DNA of 17,289 nt from Paramuribaculum sp. (lineage in GTDB: Bacteria; Bacteroidota; Bacteroidia; Bacteroidales; Muribaculaceae). Below are positions 7,279 to 15,212 of the stretch, in pieces. The position numbers and the translations under genes were made by a program. The notes under the pieces are model-generated. The model worked only from the letters and a program-made list of their open reading frames with translations, was not told where the DNA came from and ran no database searches. The stretch spans positions 1 through 17,289 of the forward strand of contig JAIDXA010000240.1 in NCBI GenBank assembly GCA_029058705.1, read 5' to 3'. Within the stretch, counting starts at the first letter, position 1. Each line of letters starts with the position of its first letter.

Positions 7279-8765
7279 TGACAGGACAAAACCCACAGAT
7301 GAAACATCGCGTCGCACGCACTCTAAAATGGAATGCGCTCGACAAACTCGCCACACAGGTCCTCTACGGCGTTACGGGGATAATCCTCGCGCGTGTTCTC
7401 GACGAAGTCGCATTCGGACTTGTCGGCGCACTGCTCATTTTCCAATCGTTCGCCACACTTTTCATCGACAGCGGATTCTCATATGCCCTTCTGCAACGTA
7501 AACGGCCAACCGATGAAGACTACAGTGCAATCCTCTGGTTCAATCTGCTGATTGCCGTTGTTGTCTATGTCGTTTTATATTTAGCGGCACCGTTTATCGC
7601 ATGTTTTTTTAAAAACGACCTGCGGCTGATCCCACTCTCAAGAGTGATGTTCCTGACATTCCTGTTCAATGCCGCCGCGATAGTCCAGACCAACCGGCGC
7701 ATAAAGCAAATGAACGTCAGAATGATAGCCATCAGCAATACAGTCGGGCTGCTGATCGGCTCTGTCGCAGGCATATATCTCGCATTCATGGGCCTGGAGG
7801 CCTGGGCGCTCGTCTGGCAGTCCGTACTCAACTCGGCGGTGAAAACGGCTATTCTTTGGCTGACCGACAGCTGGCGTCCGACTCTGACAATGAAACTGTC
7901 GGTTCTCAGATCATTTTTCAAAGTCGGCAGTGGAGTGATCGGAACCTCATTTCTAAACATCCTCTTCCAGAACATCTACGCCTTCATTATCGGCAATCGC
8001 CTCGGACTCGTCCCGTTAGGCTATTACACACAGGCCGACAAATGGAGCAAGATGGGGGTAGCGTCACTTTCCGCGGTCTTCACTCAGTCTTTTCTCCCTG
8101 TTCTGTCGGAATATCAGGACAATCCAGAAAAATACGCCGCCGCCACATCTCGCATAAACCGATTCGCGTCCTATCTCGTTTTCCCATCCTTTGCCATGCT
8201 CATTGTCATGGCCAGACCTATTTTCCATATCCTGTTCGGCGAGAAATGGGATCCGTCGATCCTGCTGTTCCAATTGCTACTCGTCAGAGGCATTTTCGTG
8301 ATCCTCGTAACCCTGTACCATAACTACGTCCTTTCACTCGGAAAATCAAAACTTATGGTCTACAGCGAGATTATACGCGACGGCACTGCCCTCATTGCCA
8401 TTTTCATCACGATCCCATACCTCATGGTCAATCGGCCTGACGACATCACCTATGGAGTCGCCATCTTTCTGTGGGGACAGGTAATTGCCGCGGTCGTGGC
8501 CTGGGCGGTGATGCTCTTTATCGCCGCTAAAGTTTCATGGAGCAATCCGCTGCGCTATCTCTATGACTCGCTTCCATATGCGGCTCTGTCGCTATTGATC
8601 GCAACAGGTCTCAGCTACCTCGGATCACTTGTCGACAACCCATGGACAGCCGTTATCGCAATGACCTTGACCGGAACCGGCTCTTATATCCTTATAAACC
8701 GCATTTTAGGATCGAGAATCCAGAAAGAAGCTCTCGAATACATTGTCAGCCGTTTCCGTCGCTGA
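7278..8765 (+). CDS. Wzx-type polysaccharide flippase (MOP superfamily)
   Basis: The 495-residue polytopic membrane protein has about 12-14 hydrophobic helices. It opens with a positively charged segment (RVARTLKWNALDKLATQ) and the GIILARVLDEVAFGLVGALL motif of WzxC/TuaB-like lipopolysaccharide or oligosaccharide exporters. It would flip lipid-linked glycans across the inner membrane. No glycosyltransferase or polymerase genes flank it, so the glycan is unknown; it may serve a dispersed pathway. The start codon overlaps the upstream stop (TGATG). An alternative in-frame ATG at 7299 lacks this coupling. It is the last gene of the plus-strand operon. Confidence 0.88.
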   Translation: MTGQNPQMKHRVARTLKWNALDKLATQVLYGVTGIILARVLDEVAFGLVGALLIFQSFATLFIDSGFSYALLQRKRPTDEDYSAILWFNLLIAVVVYVVLYLAAPFIACFFKNDLRLIPLSRVMFLTFLFNAAAIVQTNRRIKQMNVRMIAISNTVGLLIGSVAGIYLAFMGLEAWALVWQSVLNSAVKTAILWLTDSWRPTLTMKLSVLRSFFKVGSGVIGTSFLNILFQNIYAFIIGNRLGLVPLGYYTQADKWSKMGVASLSAVFTQSFLPVLSEYQDNPEKYAAATSRINRFASYLVFPSFAMLIVMARPIFHILFGEKWDPSILLFQLLLVRGIFVILVTLYHNYVLSLGKSKLMVYSEIIRDGTALIAIFITIPYLMVNRPDDITYGVAIFLWGQVIAAVVAWAVMLFIAAKVSWSNPLRYLYDSLPYAALSLLIATGLSYLGSLVDNPWTAVIAMTLTGTGSYILINRILGSRIQKEALEYIVSRFRR

Positions 8766-8794
8766 TTCCTGACAAACCGCAACCGGAAATCAGC
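8761..8794. terminator. Weak hairpin at the end of the flippase gene
   Basis: GCTGATTCC (8761-8769) and GGAAATCAGC (8785-8794) can pair in a 9-bp stem with one bulge and a 15-nt loop, overlapping the flippase stop codon. It lies between convergent genes. There is no T-run, so it is at best a weak bidirectional terminator. Confidence 0.25.
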
Positions 8795-8800
8795 CTACTG

Positions 8801-8962
8801 TCAATAGCGCGGAACAATCATTGCCGCCACATCCGTGTCGCCGGCAAGATCGGCCATTGTCAGCCACACTATCAATAGAATTATCAAAACGACTGCTCCG
8901 ACAGCAATCCACATACTGGAACGGTTGACCCGACGGCGGCTTCTGCGTGTTTTATCATCCAT
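8801..8962 (-). CDS. Small single-helix membrane protein, 53 residues
   Basis: A minus-strand frame begins ATG GAT GAT AAA and ends in TGA 8801-8803. It encodes a strongly basic N-terminus (residues 5-13 nearly all Arg, Lys or Ser), one hydrophobic helix (about 18-36, WIAVGAVVLIILLIVWL) and an acidic tail with MADLAGDTDVAA. The positive-inside rule predicts an inner-membrane protein with the N-terminus in the cytoplasm. A run of ten A (complement of 8973-8982) lies just upstream, a normal translation leader in this phylum. A second ATG two codons upstream (8968) is an alternative start. It converges on the flippase gene. I do not recognise a family and no function can be assigned. Confidence 0.65.
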   Translation of the reverse strand: MDDKTRRSRRRVNRSSMWIAVGAVVLIILLIVWLTMADLAGDTDVAAMIVPRY

Positions 8963-9065
8963 AATCATCTGATTTTTTTTTTAAACAGTTTCTTTCTAAA
9001 CAGCTTTTGAGAATAGAACACTCCATGGACACGCATTGTTCCCACCGGCTACAGTCATTTAAAAA

Positions 9066-9099
9066 CGGCCGCACAGAATTTGAATTTCCTGTGCGGCCG
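9066..9099 (-). terminator. Rho-independent terminator of the peroxiredoxin operon
   Basis: CGGCCGCACAG (9066-9076) pairs perfectly with CTGTGCGGCCG (9089-9099) around a 12-nt AT-rich loop. On the minus strand the stem is followed directly by TTTTT (complement of 9061-9065), as expected for an intrinsic terminator 26 nt beyond the bcp-type stop codon. In the opposite direction the T-run is poor. Confidence 0.85.
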
Positions 9100-9124
9100 C
9101 ATTTGTCATGTCAGTGCCTGATGA

Positions 9125-9580
9125 TCAGATTTTCGACAGAATCTGCGTTGCATGTTCTTTTGTCTTGATCTGCTTCGGAGTGAAGATATCTGTGATGACA
9201 CCATTTTCATCTACAAGAAACGTCGTGCGGAGTGTGCCCATATATTTGCGGCCGCACATCGACTTCTCACCCCATGCACCCATCTCCTCGGTCAGACGAT
9301 GGTCAGTATCGGCAATAAGATGAAACGGCAACTGCTGCTTTTCTATAAACTTCCGGTGGGACTCGGCCGTATTGATGCTCACCCCAACAACTTCATATCC
9401 TTTTGAAGCAAGTTCGCCGATATTGTCGCGAAAGGAACATGCCTCGGCCGTACACCCCGGAGTATTGTCCTTGGGATAGAAATACAAAACCAACTTCTTT
9501 CCGGCAAAGTCTCCGGACTTCACTTCACGGCCAGTTTCATCAATTCCGAGCAATTCGGGAATCTTATCACCTATATTCAT
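9125..9580 (-). CDS. bcp: Thioredoxin-dependent thiol peroxidase, Bcp/PrxQ type
   Basis: This is a 151-residue peroxiredoxin. The segment FYPKDNTPGCTAEACSFRD holds peroxidatic Cys43 and resolving Cys48, spaced by four residues as in atypical 2-Cys PrxQ/Bcp enzymes. It reduces hydrogen peroxide and organic peroxides in the cytoplasm using thioredoxin. The frame is open back to a TTG at 9610 inside the upstream protease gene, but ATG 9580 gives the normal family N-terminus (MNIGDKIPEL) and length and an A-rich leader, so it is preferred. It follows the protease gene by 19 nt and precedes a strong terminator. Confidence 0.93.
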   Translation of the reverse strand: MNIGDKIPELLGIDETGREVKSGDFAGKKLVLYFYPKDNTPGCTAEACSFRDNIGELASKGYEVVGVSINTAESHRKFIEKQQLPFHLIADTDHRLTEEMGAWGEKSMCGRKYMGTLRTTFLVDENGVITDIFTPKQIKTKEHATQILSKI

Positions 9581-9599
9581 TTGTCTTGATTTTATGGAT

Positions 9600-12500
9600 T
9601 TACTTTTCAAGTTTCTTCAAAAGATGTTTAACCGCACCCTCAAGCTGAGCATCGCGTCCGTCCACAACATCCTGAGGCGTGTTGTAGATTAAAACATCCG
9701 GATTAAGCTGAAGGTTTTCCAGGACATTGCCGTTCATGTCAACCGATGTCACCTGCGGGATTCCGAACACAAGCGACGGATCGATCTGCGATTCCCACCA
9801 GACTGCGGTCATTGTTCCTGGAACTGGTGCGCCGACAACATCTCCGATTCCGAGCGTCTGATAGACAAACGGTGTGCCGTGAGCGTCACTGTAGTTGCTC
9901 TCATTGACAAGCATCACAGACGGTTTTGTCCACTGCGAGAACGGTTCGGAACCGATGTAGCGTCCGCGGGGAGTGAAACGCACATATTCCTTGCCCGAAA
10001 GGAGCTGGGCTATGTCATTATGAAGCCAGCCGCCGCCATTCCAGCGCGTGTCGACGATAGCAGCTTCGGCATTACGGTAATGACCGAGCAGACGGTCATA
10101 GACTGTGCGGAAGCTCGGCGAATCCATTCCGCGGACATGGACGTAGGCAAGACGTCCGCCCGAAAGGCTGTCGACAAGACGCTCGTTATGTTCAACCCAT
10201 CGGTCGTAGAGAAGCGATCCGTCTCCTGAAATCGGCTTGACTGTCACACTCCGTGTGTTGCCTTTGCCGTCATCGACTGTCAGACGGACTTTCTTTCCGC
10301 TTTTGCCTTCAAGCAGAGGGAAATAGTCTGTCCCCGCCTTGATCGGCTGACCGTCAATCTCAAGAATGATGTCGCCTGCTTTCACATCGACAGACTTCTT
10401 ATCGAGAGGTCCGCGGCGCAGCACTTCGGCAATCTTCAGGCCGTCGCCTTTGAAGGCAGGATCATAGTAAGCCCCGAGAGTTGCCGTAGGCATGAAAGGA
10501 ACATTTGCATAATTCGATGTGCTGGCCCCGGTGTGCGACGCGTTCAGTTCGCCGAGAACCTCACTCATCAATATTGCAAAATCACGGTTATTGTTGATAT
10601 ATGGAAGGAACTTGCGATAACGTTCGCCGATAGCCGCCCAGTCAAGACCGTGGATATTCGCATCATAGAATTTATTCTTGACCTGGTTGAGCATATGGTC
10701 ATAGATATATTCTCTTTCAAGCGAAGGATGGCGGTTATAGGGAGCTTCAAATTCGATCGGAGTCGTTTTTCCGTCAGAGAGCTGGATCTTGCTCATCCCG
10801 CGCCCGGAAATCATGAAGAGATTCTCACCTTTCGAATCGGGAACAAATGCTCCTGAGACTCCGCGCGCAAGCACCTTCGTGTCGCCCTTCTTAAGATCCC
10901 GGCAATAGAGGTTATAGCCGGTTTCAGTCGCCCCTGCGACATAATAGAATTTATCGCCTTTTTTGGACAGATAATAATTGCCGATAAATCCGGACTGCGG
11001 GGTCAGACGGGCAACTCTGTAACGACGGTTGTCAAGATCAAGCTTCCTTGCTTTGGCCGATTCCTTATCGTCGTCAGCTTTCGCTTTTTTCTTGGAATCT
11101 TTTTTATCCTTCTTGCCTTTTTTCTTCCCTTTGGAATCATCGGCTGATTTTTCTTTCTCTTTCTCCTTCTTTTCTTTCTCAGCCTGTTCTTTAAGCGCTG
11201 CTTCCTCTTCTGTCATGCGGAATTCATCCCACGCATCAGGATCGAGAGCCATGAAAAGAATATCCGACTGGTTGCCCCAGCTGCCGTGGCTCTTCATTCC
11301 GTAGCGCCCGGTCGAATAAGTGATCGCACGTCCGTCAAGCGCCCATTGCGGATTGGAATCCGCATAACCGCTTTCGGTCAGATCGACAACCTGCGATCCG
11401 TCGGCCGCAACGAGGGCTATGTCAGAATTGTTCCAGCCGCCATCGCCTATGTAGTCAACAAGAAGCCATTTGCTGTCGGGACTCCATTCAAAACTGATAT
11501 CTCCGTCGGTATAGGAGTAGTTGTATTTTCCGTCAAGAGCCGTGGTGACCTTCTTGGTCGCGACATCGATTACGCGGAGAATCGTGCGGTCCTCAAGAAA
11601 AGCGACCTTCTTGCCGTCAGGGCTGAACGCCGGCTGCTGGGCCGATGTCTCGCACTTGTAAAGCGGTTCTTCCACAAATTCCGTAGCATAAGCCAGCTGC
11701 TTCTCTTCCGGATTTTTTATCTTGGATATGAAAAGCTGCCAGATGCCGTTGCGTTCAGAGTCATAGACAACAGAACGTCCGTCGGGAGCGATGTCGACAA
11801 CCCGTTCCTGATCGGGAGTATTGGTGATCCGGACTGTTGTAGGATACTTGACGGAAGTCGCGTAGACATCGCCTCGGATAACAAATGCAACCTCGTCGCC
11901 CTTCTTGTTTGGTGCGATAGTGGTCGCTCCGGAACTGCGGAACTGCTTGATCACATCCGCGTCATAATCGTCCGTAACAATCGAGACATTGATTTTCTCA
12001 GGCTGACCGTCAGGCATCATCGTGTACAGCTCGCCACCATAACTGAAAGCAAGCCGTCCGTTGTCTGCTGCCGATAATGACCTGACAGGAAATTCCGTGA
12101 ATGCAGTGAGTGCCTTTGCCGGTTTACCGGGCTCAGCCTCCTGAATAAAGACGTTGAGATTGTCATTGCCGGCTTCTGACAGATAATAGAACCGGTTGTT
12201 GTCGCCCCAGACCGGATTCAGGTCATGACCGTTGAACGTTGTCAGCTGGGTGAACCGTCCGTCCGGACTGACAAGCCAGATGTCGCCCGTAGCCGACGAA
12301 CGCTCATGCTTACGCCACATATTCTCGTAACCCTTCTTGTCCTGATAAAGCACCTGCCCTGCCTTGTTGGCGCTTGCGGCTGCCATCGGCACAGAAAAGA
12401 ACATCTCCGGACGCGCCGAAGGCGTCTCTATGTCGAGAACATAGGTCTGCGCGCCAAACGGAGCCTGAGCCGAATTGCGAGCCGGCATGATCGCTGTTGA

Positions 12501-12875
12501 AAACAACAGACGCCCGTCGGGAAGAAATGTCAGTGGCAACTCTGAACCGGAATATGTTGTCAGACGGCGCGCTGTTCCTCCCGTGGCCGGCATAATGAAT
12601 AGATCATCGCTGCCAAGACGGTTGCTCGTGAACACAAGCCGCGATCCGTCGGGAGTCCAGACAGGATTGGAATCATAATGAGGCGACGTTGTCAGCTGGA
12701 CCGCTGATCCTCCGCTGACTGGAACGGTGAAAATATCGCCCTTGAAAGTAAATGCCACTGTCGACCCGTCGGGCGAAATAGCAGCGTTACGTAACCACAT
12801 TGGAGCTTCGGCTGCCTGAGCCGCCGCCATTGCGGACAAAGCCGCCGCAAGCACTATGCTCTTTGATTTTTTCAT
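9600..12875 (-). CDS. Secreted tricorn-like S41 protease with beta-propeller and PDZ domains
   Basis: The 1091-residue protein has a signal peptide (1-19, AAA|Q). Two beta-propeller regions follow, made of TolB/WD40-like blades with repeated SPDG, TPDG and DGR motifs (about 25-550). Next comes a Lys/Glu/Asp-rich low-complexity insert (about 554-611), the tricorn core, a PDZ domain (about 795-880) and an S41 catalytic domain. The tricorn tetrad is visible: Ser780-His781 in NASHTG, nucleophile Ser996 in NYSDAHG, and Glu1028 in WWES, with the NGGG oxyanion segment near 958. It should degrade peptides in the periplasm or at the surface. It has its own promoter and is cotranscribed with the peroxiredoxin gene. 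Length and domain order fit Bacteroidota tricorn homologues; the lysine-rich insert is the odd feature. Confidence 0.92.
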   Translation of the reverse strand: MKKSKSIVLAAALSAMAAAQAAEAPMWLRNAAISPDGSTVAFTFKGDIFTVPVSGGSAVQLTTSPHYDSNPVWTPDGSRLVFTSNRLGSDDLFIMPATGGTARRLTTYSGSELPLTFLPDGRLLFSTAIMPARNSAQAPFGAQTYVLDIETPSARPEMFFSVPMAAASANKAGQVLYQDKKGYENMWRKHERSSATGDIWLVSPDGRFTQLTTFNGHDLNPVWGDNNRFYYLSEAGNDNLNVFIQEAEPGKPAKALTAFTEFPVRSLSAADNGRLAFSYGGELYTMMPDGQPEKINVSIVTDDYDADVIKQFRSSGATTIAPNKKGDEVAFVIRGDVYATSVKYPTTVRITNTPDQERVVDIAPDGRSVVYDSERNGIWQLFISKIKNPEEKQLAYATEFVEEPLYKCETSAQQPAFSPDGKKVAFLEDRTILRVIDVATKKVTTALDGKYNYSYTDGDISFEWSPDSKWLLVDYIGDGGWNNSDIALVAADGSQVVDLTESGYADSNPQWALDGRAITYSTGRYGMKSHGSWGNQSDILFMALDPDAWDEFRMTEEEAALKEQAEKEKKEKEKEKSADDSKGKKKGKKDKKDSKKKAKADDDKESAKARKLDLDNRRYRVARLTPQSGFIGNYYLSKKGDKFYYVAGATETGYNLYCRDLKKGDTKVLARGVSGAFVPDSKGENLFMISGRGMSKIQLSDGKTTPIEFEAPYNRHPSLEREYIYDHMLNQVKNKFYDANIHGLDWAAIGERYRKFLPYINNNRDFAILMSEVLGELNASHTGASTSNYANVPFMPTATLGAYYDPAFKGDGLKIAEVLRRGPLDKKSVDVKAGDIILEIDGQPIKAGTDYFPLLEGKSGKKVRLTVDDGKGNTRSVTVKPISGDGSLLYDRWVEHNERLVDSLSGGRLAYVHVRGMDSPSFRTVYDRLLGHYRNAEAAIVDTRWNGGGWLHNDIAQLLSGKEYVRFTPRGRYIGSEPFSQWTKPSVMLVNESNYSDAHGTPFVYQTLGIGDVVGAPVPGTMTAVWWESQIDPSLVFGIPQVTSVDMNGNVLENLQLNPDVLIYNTPQDVVDGRDAQLEGAVKHLLKKLEK

Positions 12876-12912
12876 TGGTGAGATTCTATAATTGTTTTTG
12901 ATTGTTTGAATT

Positions 12913-12942
12913 CATAATTATCCCTATTGTATTCAGACGCAA
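12913..12942 (-). promoter_or_regulatory. Promoter of the tricorn-like protease gene
   Basis: On the minus strand, TTG (complement of 12940-12942) is separated by 19 nt from TAATTATG (complement of 12913-12920), one base off the -7 consensus TAnnTTTG. Transcription would start near 12908, leaving a leader of about 33 nt before ATG 12875. A short imperfect inverted repeat at 12941-12960 abuts the -33 box and may weakly end serB transcripts. Confidence 0.5.
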
Positions 12943-12970
12943 CAACCGACCGGTTTGTTACATGACGGCA

Positions 12971-14209
12971 TCAGATAAACGAATCCTTGAAACCGAGGAA
13001 ATAAAGCAATCCGTCAAGACCGATCGTTGAAAGCGACTGATCCGAAGCCGCCTTCACTTTCGGTTTGGCATGGAAAGCGATTCCCAGACCGGCAGTCGAC
13101 AGCATCGGCAGGTCGTTGGCACCGTCGCCGACAGCTATTGTCTGCTTGATATTGATATTCTCCACCTGCGCGATCAGACGCAGCAGCTCCGCTTTTCGCC
13201 GCCCGTCGACAACATCGCCCAGATAACGCCCGGTCAGCTTGCCGTCAGCAATCTCCAGATCATTGGCATAGACATAATCGAAACCGAACCGCTGCTTAAG
13301 ATAATTGCCGAAATAAGTAAATCCGCCCGAAAGTATGGCCGTCTTGTAACCTGCACGCTTGAGCACAGTCATCATACGGTCAACGCCTTCAGTTATAGGC
13401 AGATTCTCCGCTATCTCCTTCATCACGCTCTCGTCAAGCCCTTTCAGCAGTGCGACACGCTCGGTAAAGCTCTCTGTAAAATCGATCTCGCCACGCATCG
13501 CCCGCTCGGTTATGGCCTTGACCTTGTCACCGACTCCGGCTCTTTCGGCCAGCTCGTCGATAACCTCCGTACGGATCAGCGTGGAATCCATATCGAAACA
13601 AACAAGACGGCGACAACGGCGATACATCGTATCCTCCTGAAGAGAAATATCAACTTCTCCCTCCGAAGCTATCTGCATGAACCGGCGCTGCATCTCATCA
13701 GTGTCGCGTGGAGTTCCGCGCACAGAAAATTCGACACACGATTTGCGCAGCTGTGGCTCATGACCGTCAAGCGGCATGCGCCCCGTCAGACGCTGGATAC
13801 CGTCGATATTCAGTTTCTGCTCCGCCACAACTCCGCTGACCATAGCGATATGCCGTGCCGAAAGATTGCGTCCCAGAATCGTTATGATCCAGCGGTTCTT
13901 GCCCTGCATACCGACCCAACGGCTATAGTCTTCCGGCGAAACCGGCGTAAAACGGACCTTCACGTCAAGTTCATAGCCCTTGAACAGAAGATCTTTCATT
14001 ATGTCACCCGAAACCTCACTGTCGGTCTTTATCAACAGACCGAGCGTCAGATTATGATGTATGTCAGCCTGACCGATATCCAGAATCTGCGCATTGTATT
14101 TTGCAAGTATATCCGACAATGCCGCGGTCACCCCCGGACGGTCATGGCCAGAAATATTGATCATGATCAACTCCACTTCGGGAGTCCCTGTGATTTTTTG
14201 CTGAGTCAT
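12971..14209 (-). CDS. serB: Phosphoserine phosphatase with two N-terminal ACT domains
   Basis: The 412-residue enzyme performs the last step of serine biosynthesis, hydrolysing O-phosphoserine in the cytoplasm. Two ACT-like regulatory domains occupy about residues 12-85 and 95-175 (SGHDRPGVTAALSDIL; GRNLSARHIAMVSGVV). The HAD catalytic domain follows: motif I DMDST with nucleophile Asp206 and acid/base Asp208, motif II ILSGG, a motif III Lys in RRKAEL, and motif IV GDGANDL with Asp362 and Asp366. The length matches the long SerB form. The ATG follows the stop of the upstream sugar kinase with no intervening base (TGAATG), so translation is probably coupled. No T-rich terminator follows. Confidence 0.94.
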   Translation of the reverse strand: MTQQKITGTPEVELIMINISGHDRPGVTAALSDILAKYNAQILDIGQADIHHNLTLGLLIKTDSEVSGDIMKDLLFKGYELDVKVRFTPVSPEDYSRWVGMQGKNRWIITILGRNLSARHIAMVSGVVAEQKLNIDGIQRLTGRMPLDGHEPQLRKSCVEFSVRGTPRDTDEMQRRFMQIASEGEVDISLQEDTMYRRCRRLVCFDMDSTLIRTEVIDELAERAGVGDKVKAITERAMRGEIDFTESFTERVALLKGLDESVMKEIAENLPITEGVDRMMTVLKRAGYKTAILSGGFTYFGNYLKQRFGFDYVYANDLEIADGKLTGRYLGDVVDGRRKAELLRLIAQVENINIKQTIAVGDGANDLPMLSTAGLGIAFHAKPKVKAASDQSLSTIGLDGLLYFLGFKDSFI

Positions 14210-15058
14210 TCAACAACAATTAAAACTGGTTTGAAGATGATAGTCAACGATCAGCGGCAACGGCCGGCTCACAACCTTGCCTACTTTCAGATGGTGAATC
14301 GAAGCCGCCGCCATCAGCTGCGGCTTGAACACCTCTGCGATCGAACCGACGAAATGGATCACCCGGACCGCGCCATAGGCGCGCGTCACATTGTTTGAAA
14401 AAAATCGCGAAAACTCCTCCGTCACAAGCGACTCTATTTCCGGTCGGGCAATCGTCTCCGCAATAAACCTAGTAAAAGACGCGAGAAAACGGTTGGCAGC
14501 CGGCTCACGGTAGACACGTCGGATGATCTCATCCTTGTCCAAACCCGTAGACTCATAAAACACACGTTGCAGATCCTCCGGCAGATACCCCTTGAGTATG
14601 CCATTGACCAGACTGATCCCCAGTCGCGCACCTGAGCCTTCATCGCCTAAAACATACCCCAGCGGAGGTGTGTTGGCAACAATATCCCGGCCATTATAAC
14701 GGCATGAATTCGATCCGGTTCCGAGAATCCCTACAACACCTTCGGAATTGCCGCAGAGACCTCGCGCGGCTCCAAGCATATCGGAGCCGACCTCGACATT
14801 GCCGCATCCAGTCAGATCAGCCAGAATCTCCCTGACCTTAACCGCACGTGAAGGCGTACAACCAGCCCCATAAAAGAAAACACCGTCGAAATCACTCTCT
14901 CCGGATTCCGCAAGTGCTGCCCTGACCGCATCCGTAAACTCCGCATCCGACATAAGCGACGGATTCAGGCCACCACTCGAAAATTCCTCGGTCGGTTTAC
15001 CTTGTACGGCGATGGCCCACTGCGTTTTCGTGCTCCCGCTGTCTGCTATAAGCAACAT
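14210..15058 (-). CDS. N-acetylglucosamine kinase-like protein, BadF/BadG family
   Basis: The 282-residue ASKHA-fold kinase has phosphate-1 motif ADSGSTKT (5-12), putative catalytic Asp93 in SDMLGAARG, phosphate-2 motif GTGSNS (113-118) and GDEGSG (138-143). This family includes GlcNAc kinases and MurNAc/GlcNAc kinases (MurK) and phosphorylates amino sugars with ATP in the cytoplasm. The open frame extends back to ATG 15118, but the -7 box at 15085-15092 lies inside that extension and ATG 15058 begins directly with the conserved strand, so 15058 is chosen. The divergent AGE epimerase would supply GlcNAc, which supports GlcNAc as substrate. MurNAc or glucosamine remain possible. Confidence 0.85.
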   Translation of the reverse strand: MLLIADSGSTKTQWAIAVQGKPTEEFSSGGLNPSLMSDAEFTDAVRAALAESGESDFDGVFFYGAGCTPSRAVKVREILADLTGCGNVEVGSDMLGAARGLCGNSEGVVGILGTGSNSCRYNGRDIVANTPPLGYVLGDEGSGARLGISLVNGILKGYLPEDLQRVFYESTGLDKDEIIRRVYREPAANRFLASFTRFIAETIARPEIESLVTEEFSRFFSNNVTRAYGAVRVIHFVGSIAEVFKPQLMAAASIHHLKVGKVVSRPLPLIVDYHLQTSFNCC

Positions 15059-15084
15059 ATCTTTCCTATTGACTATTCTGTTTG

Positions 15085-15115
15085 CAAACTTAAAGAAAAA
15101 AACTCGTATTCCGAA
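15085..15115 (-). promoter_or_regulatory. Promoter of the sugar kinase-serB operon
   Basis: TAAGTTTG on the minus strand (complement of 15085-15092) matches TAnnTTTG exactly. A weak TTCG (complement of 15112-15115) lies near -33. Transcription would begin near 15080, about 20 nt before ATG 15058, which rules out the upstream ATG at 15118. Confidence 0.55.
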
Positions 15116-15132
15116 CATAATGAAACAAAAAA

Positions 15133-15163
15133 TTGGAACTTATCCGGAATGTAGCTAACTTTG
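15133..15163 (+). promoter_or_regulatory. Promoter of the AGE epimerase gene
   Basis: TTG (15133-15135) and TAACTTTG (15156-15163) are 20 nt apart, an exact -7 match with standard Bacteroidota spacing. Transcription would begin near 15168, giving a leader of about 45 nt before ATG 15213. The opposing kinase promoter lies back-to-back with about 17 bp between the -33 boxes. Confidence 0.65.
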
Positions 15164-15212
15164 CTTCTGCTCGCTCCTCCTACTCTGATTATAATAGTCA
15201 AACCCCTGCCAC

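Noticed and set aside
9581..9610. Peroxiredoxin start at TTG 9610
   Set aside because: It overlaps the end of the protease gene and adds ten residues not found in Bcp proteins. ATG 9580 is canonical.
11040..11216. Frameshift or sequencing artefact behind the lysine-rich insert
   Set aside because: The frame stays open and returns to a normal domain on both sides, and the codons are varied rather than a simple repeat.
11286..12077. A 263-codon plus-strand frame opposite the tricorn-like protease
   Set aside because: It is antisense to well-formed propeller blades, has no motif, and is best explained by codon bias of the real gene.
13070..14398. A 442-codon plus-strand open frame opposite serB and the kinase
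   Set aside because: It lies antisense to two genes with complete catalytic motifs. Its translation lacks recognisable domains and it has no promoter box or leader. Long antisense frames are expected in GC-biased genes.
15059..15118. Kinase start at ATG 15118
   Set aside because: The added 20 residues are not family-like and the region contains the -7 box at 15085-15092. ATG 15058 starts directly at the conserved ATP-binding strand.
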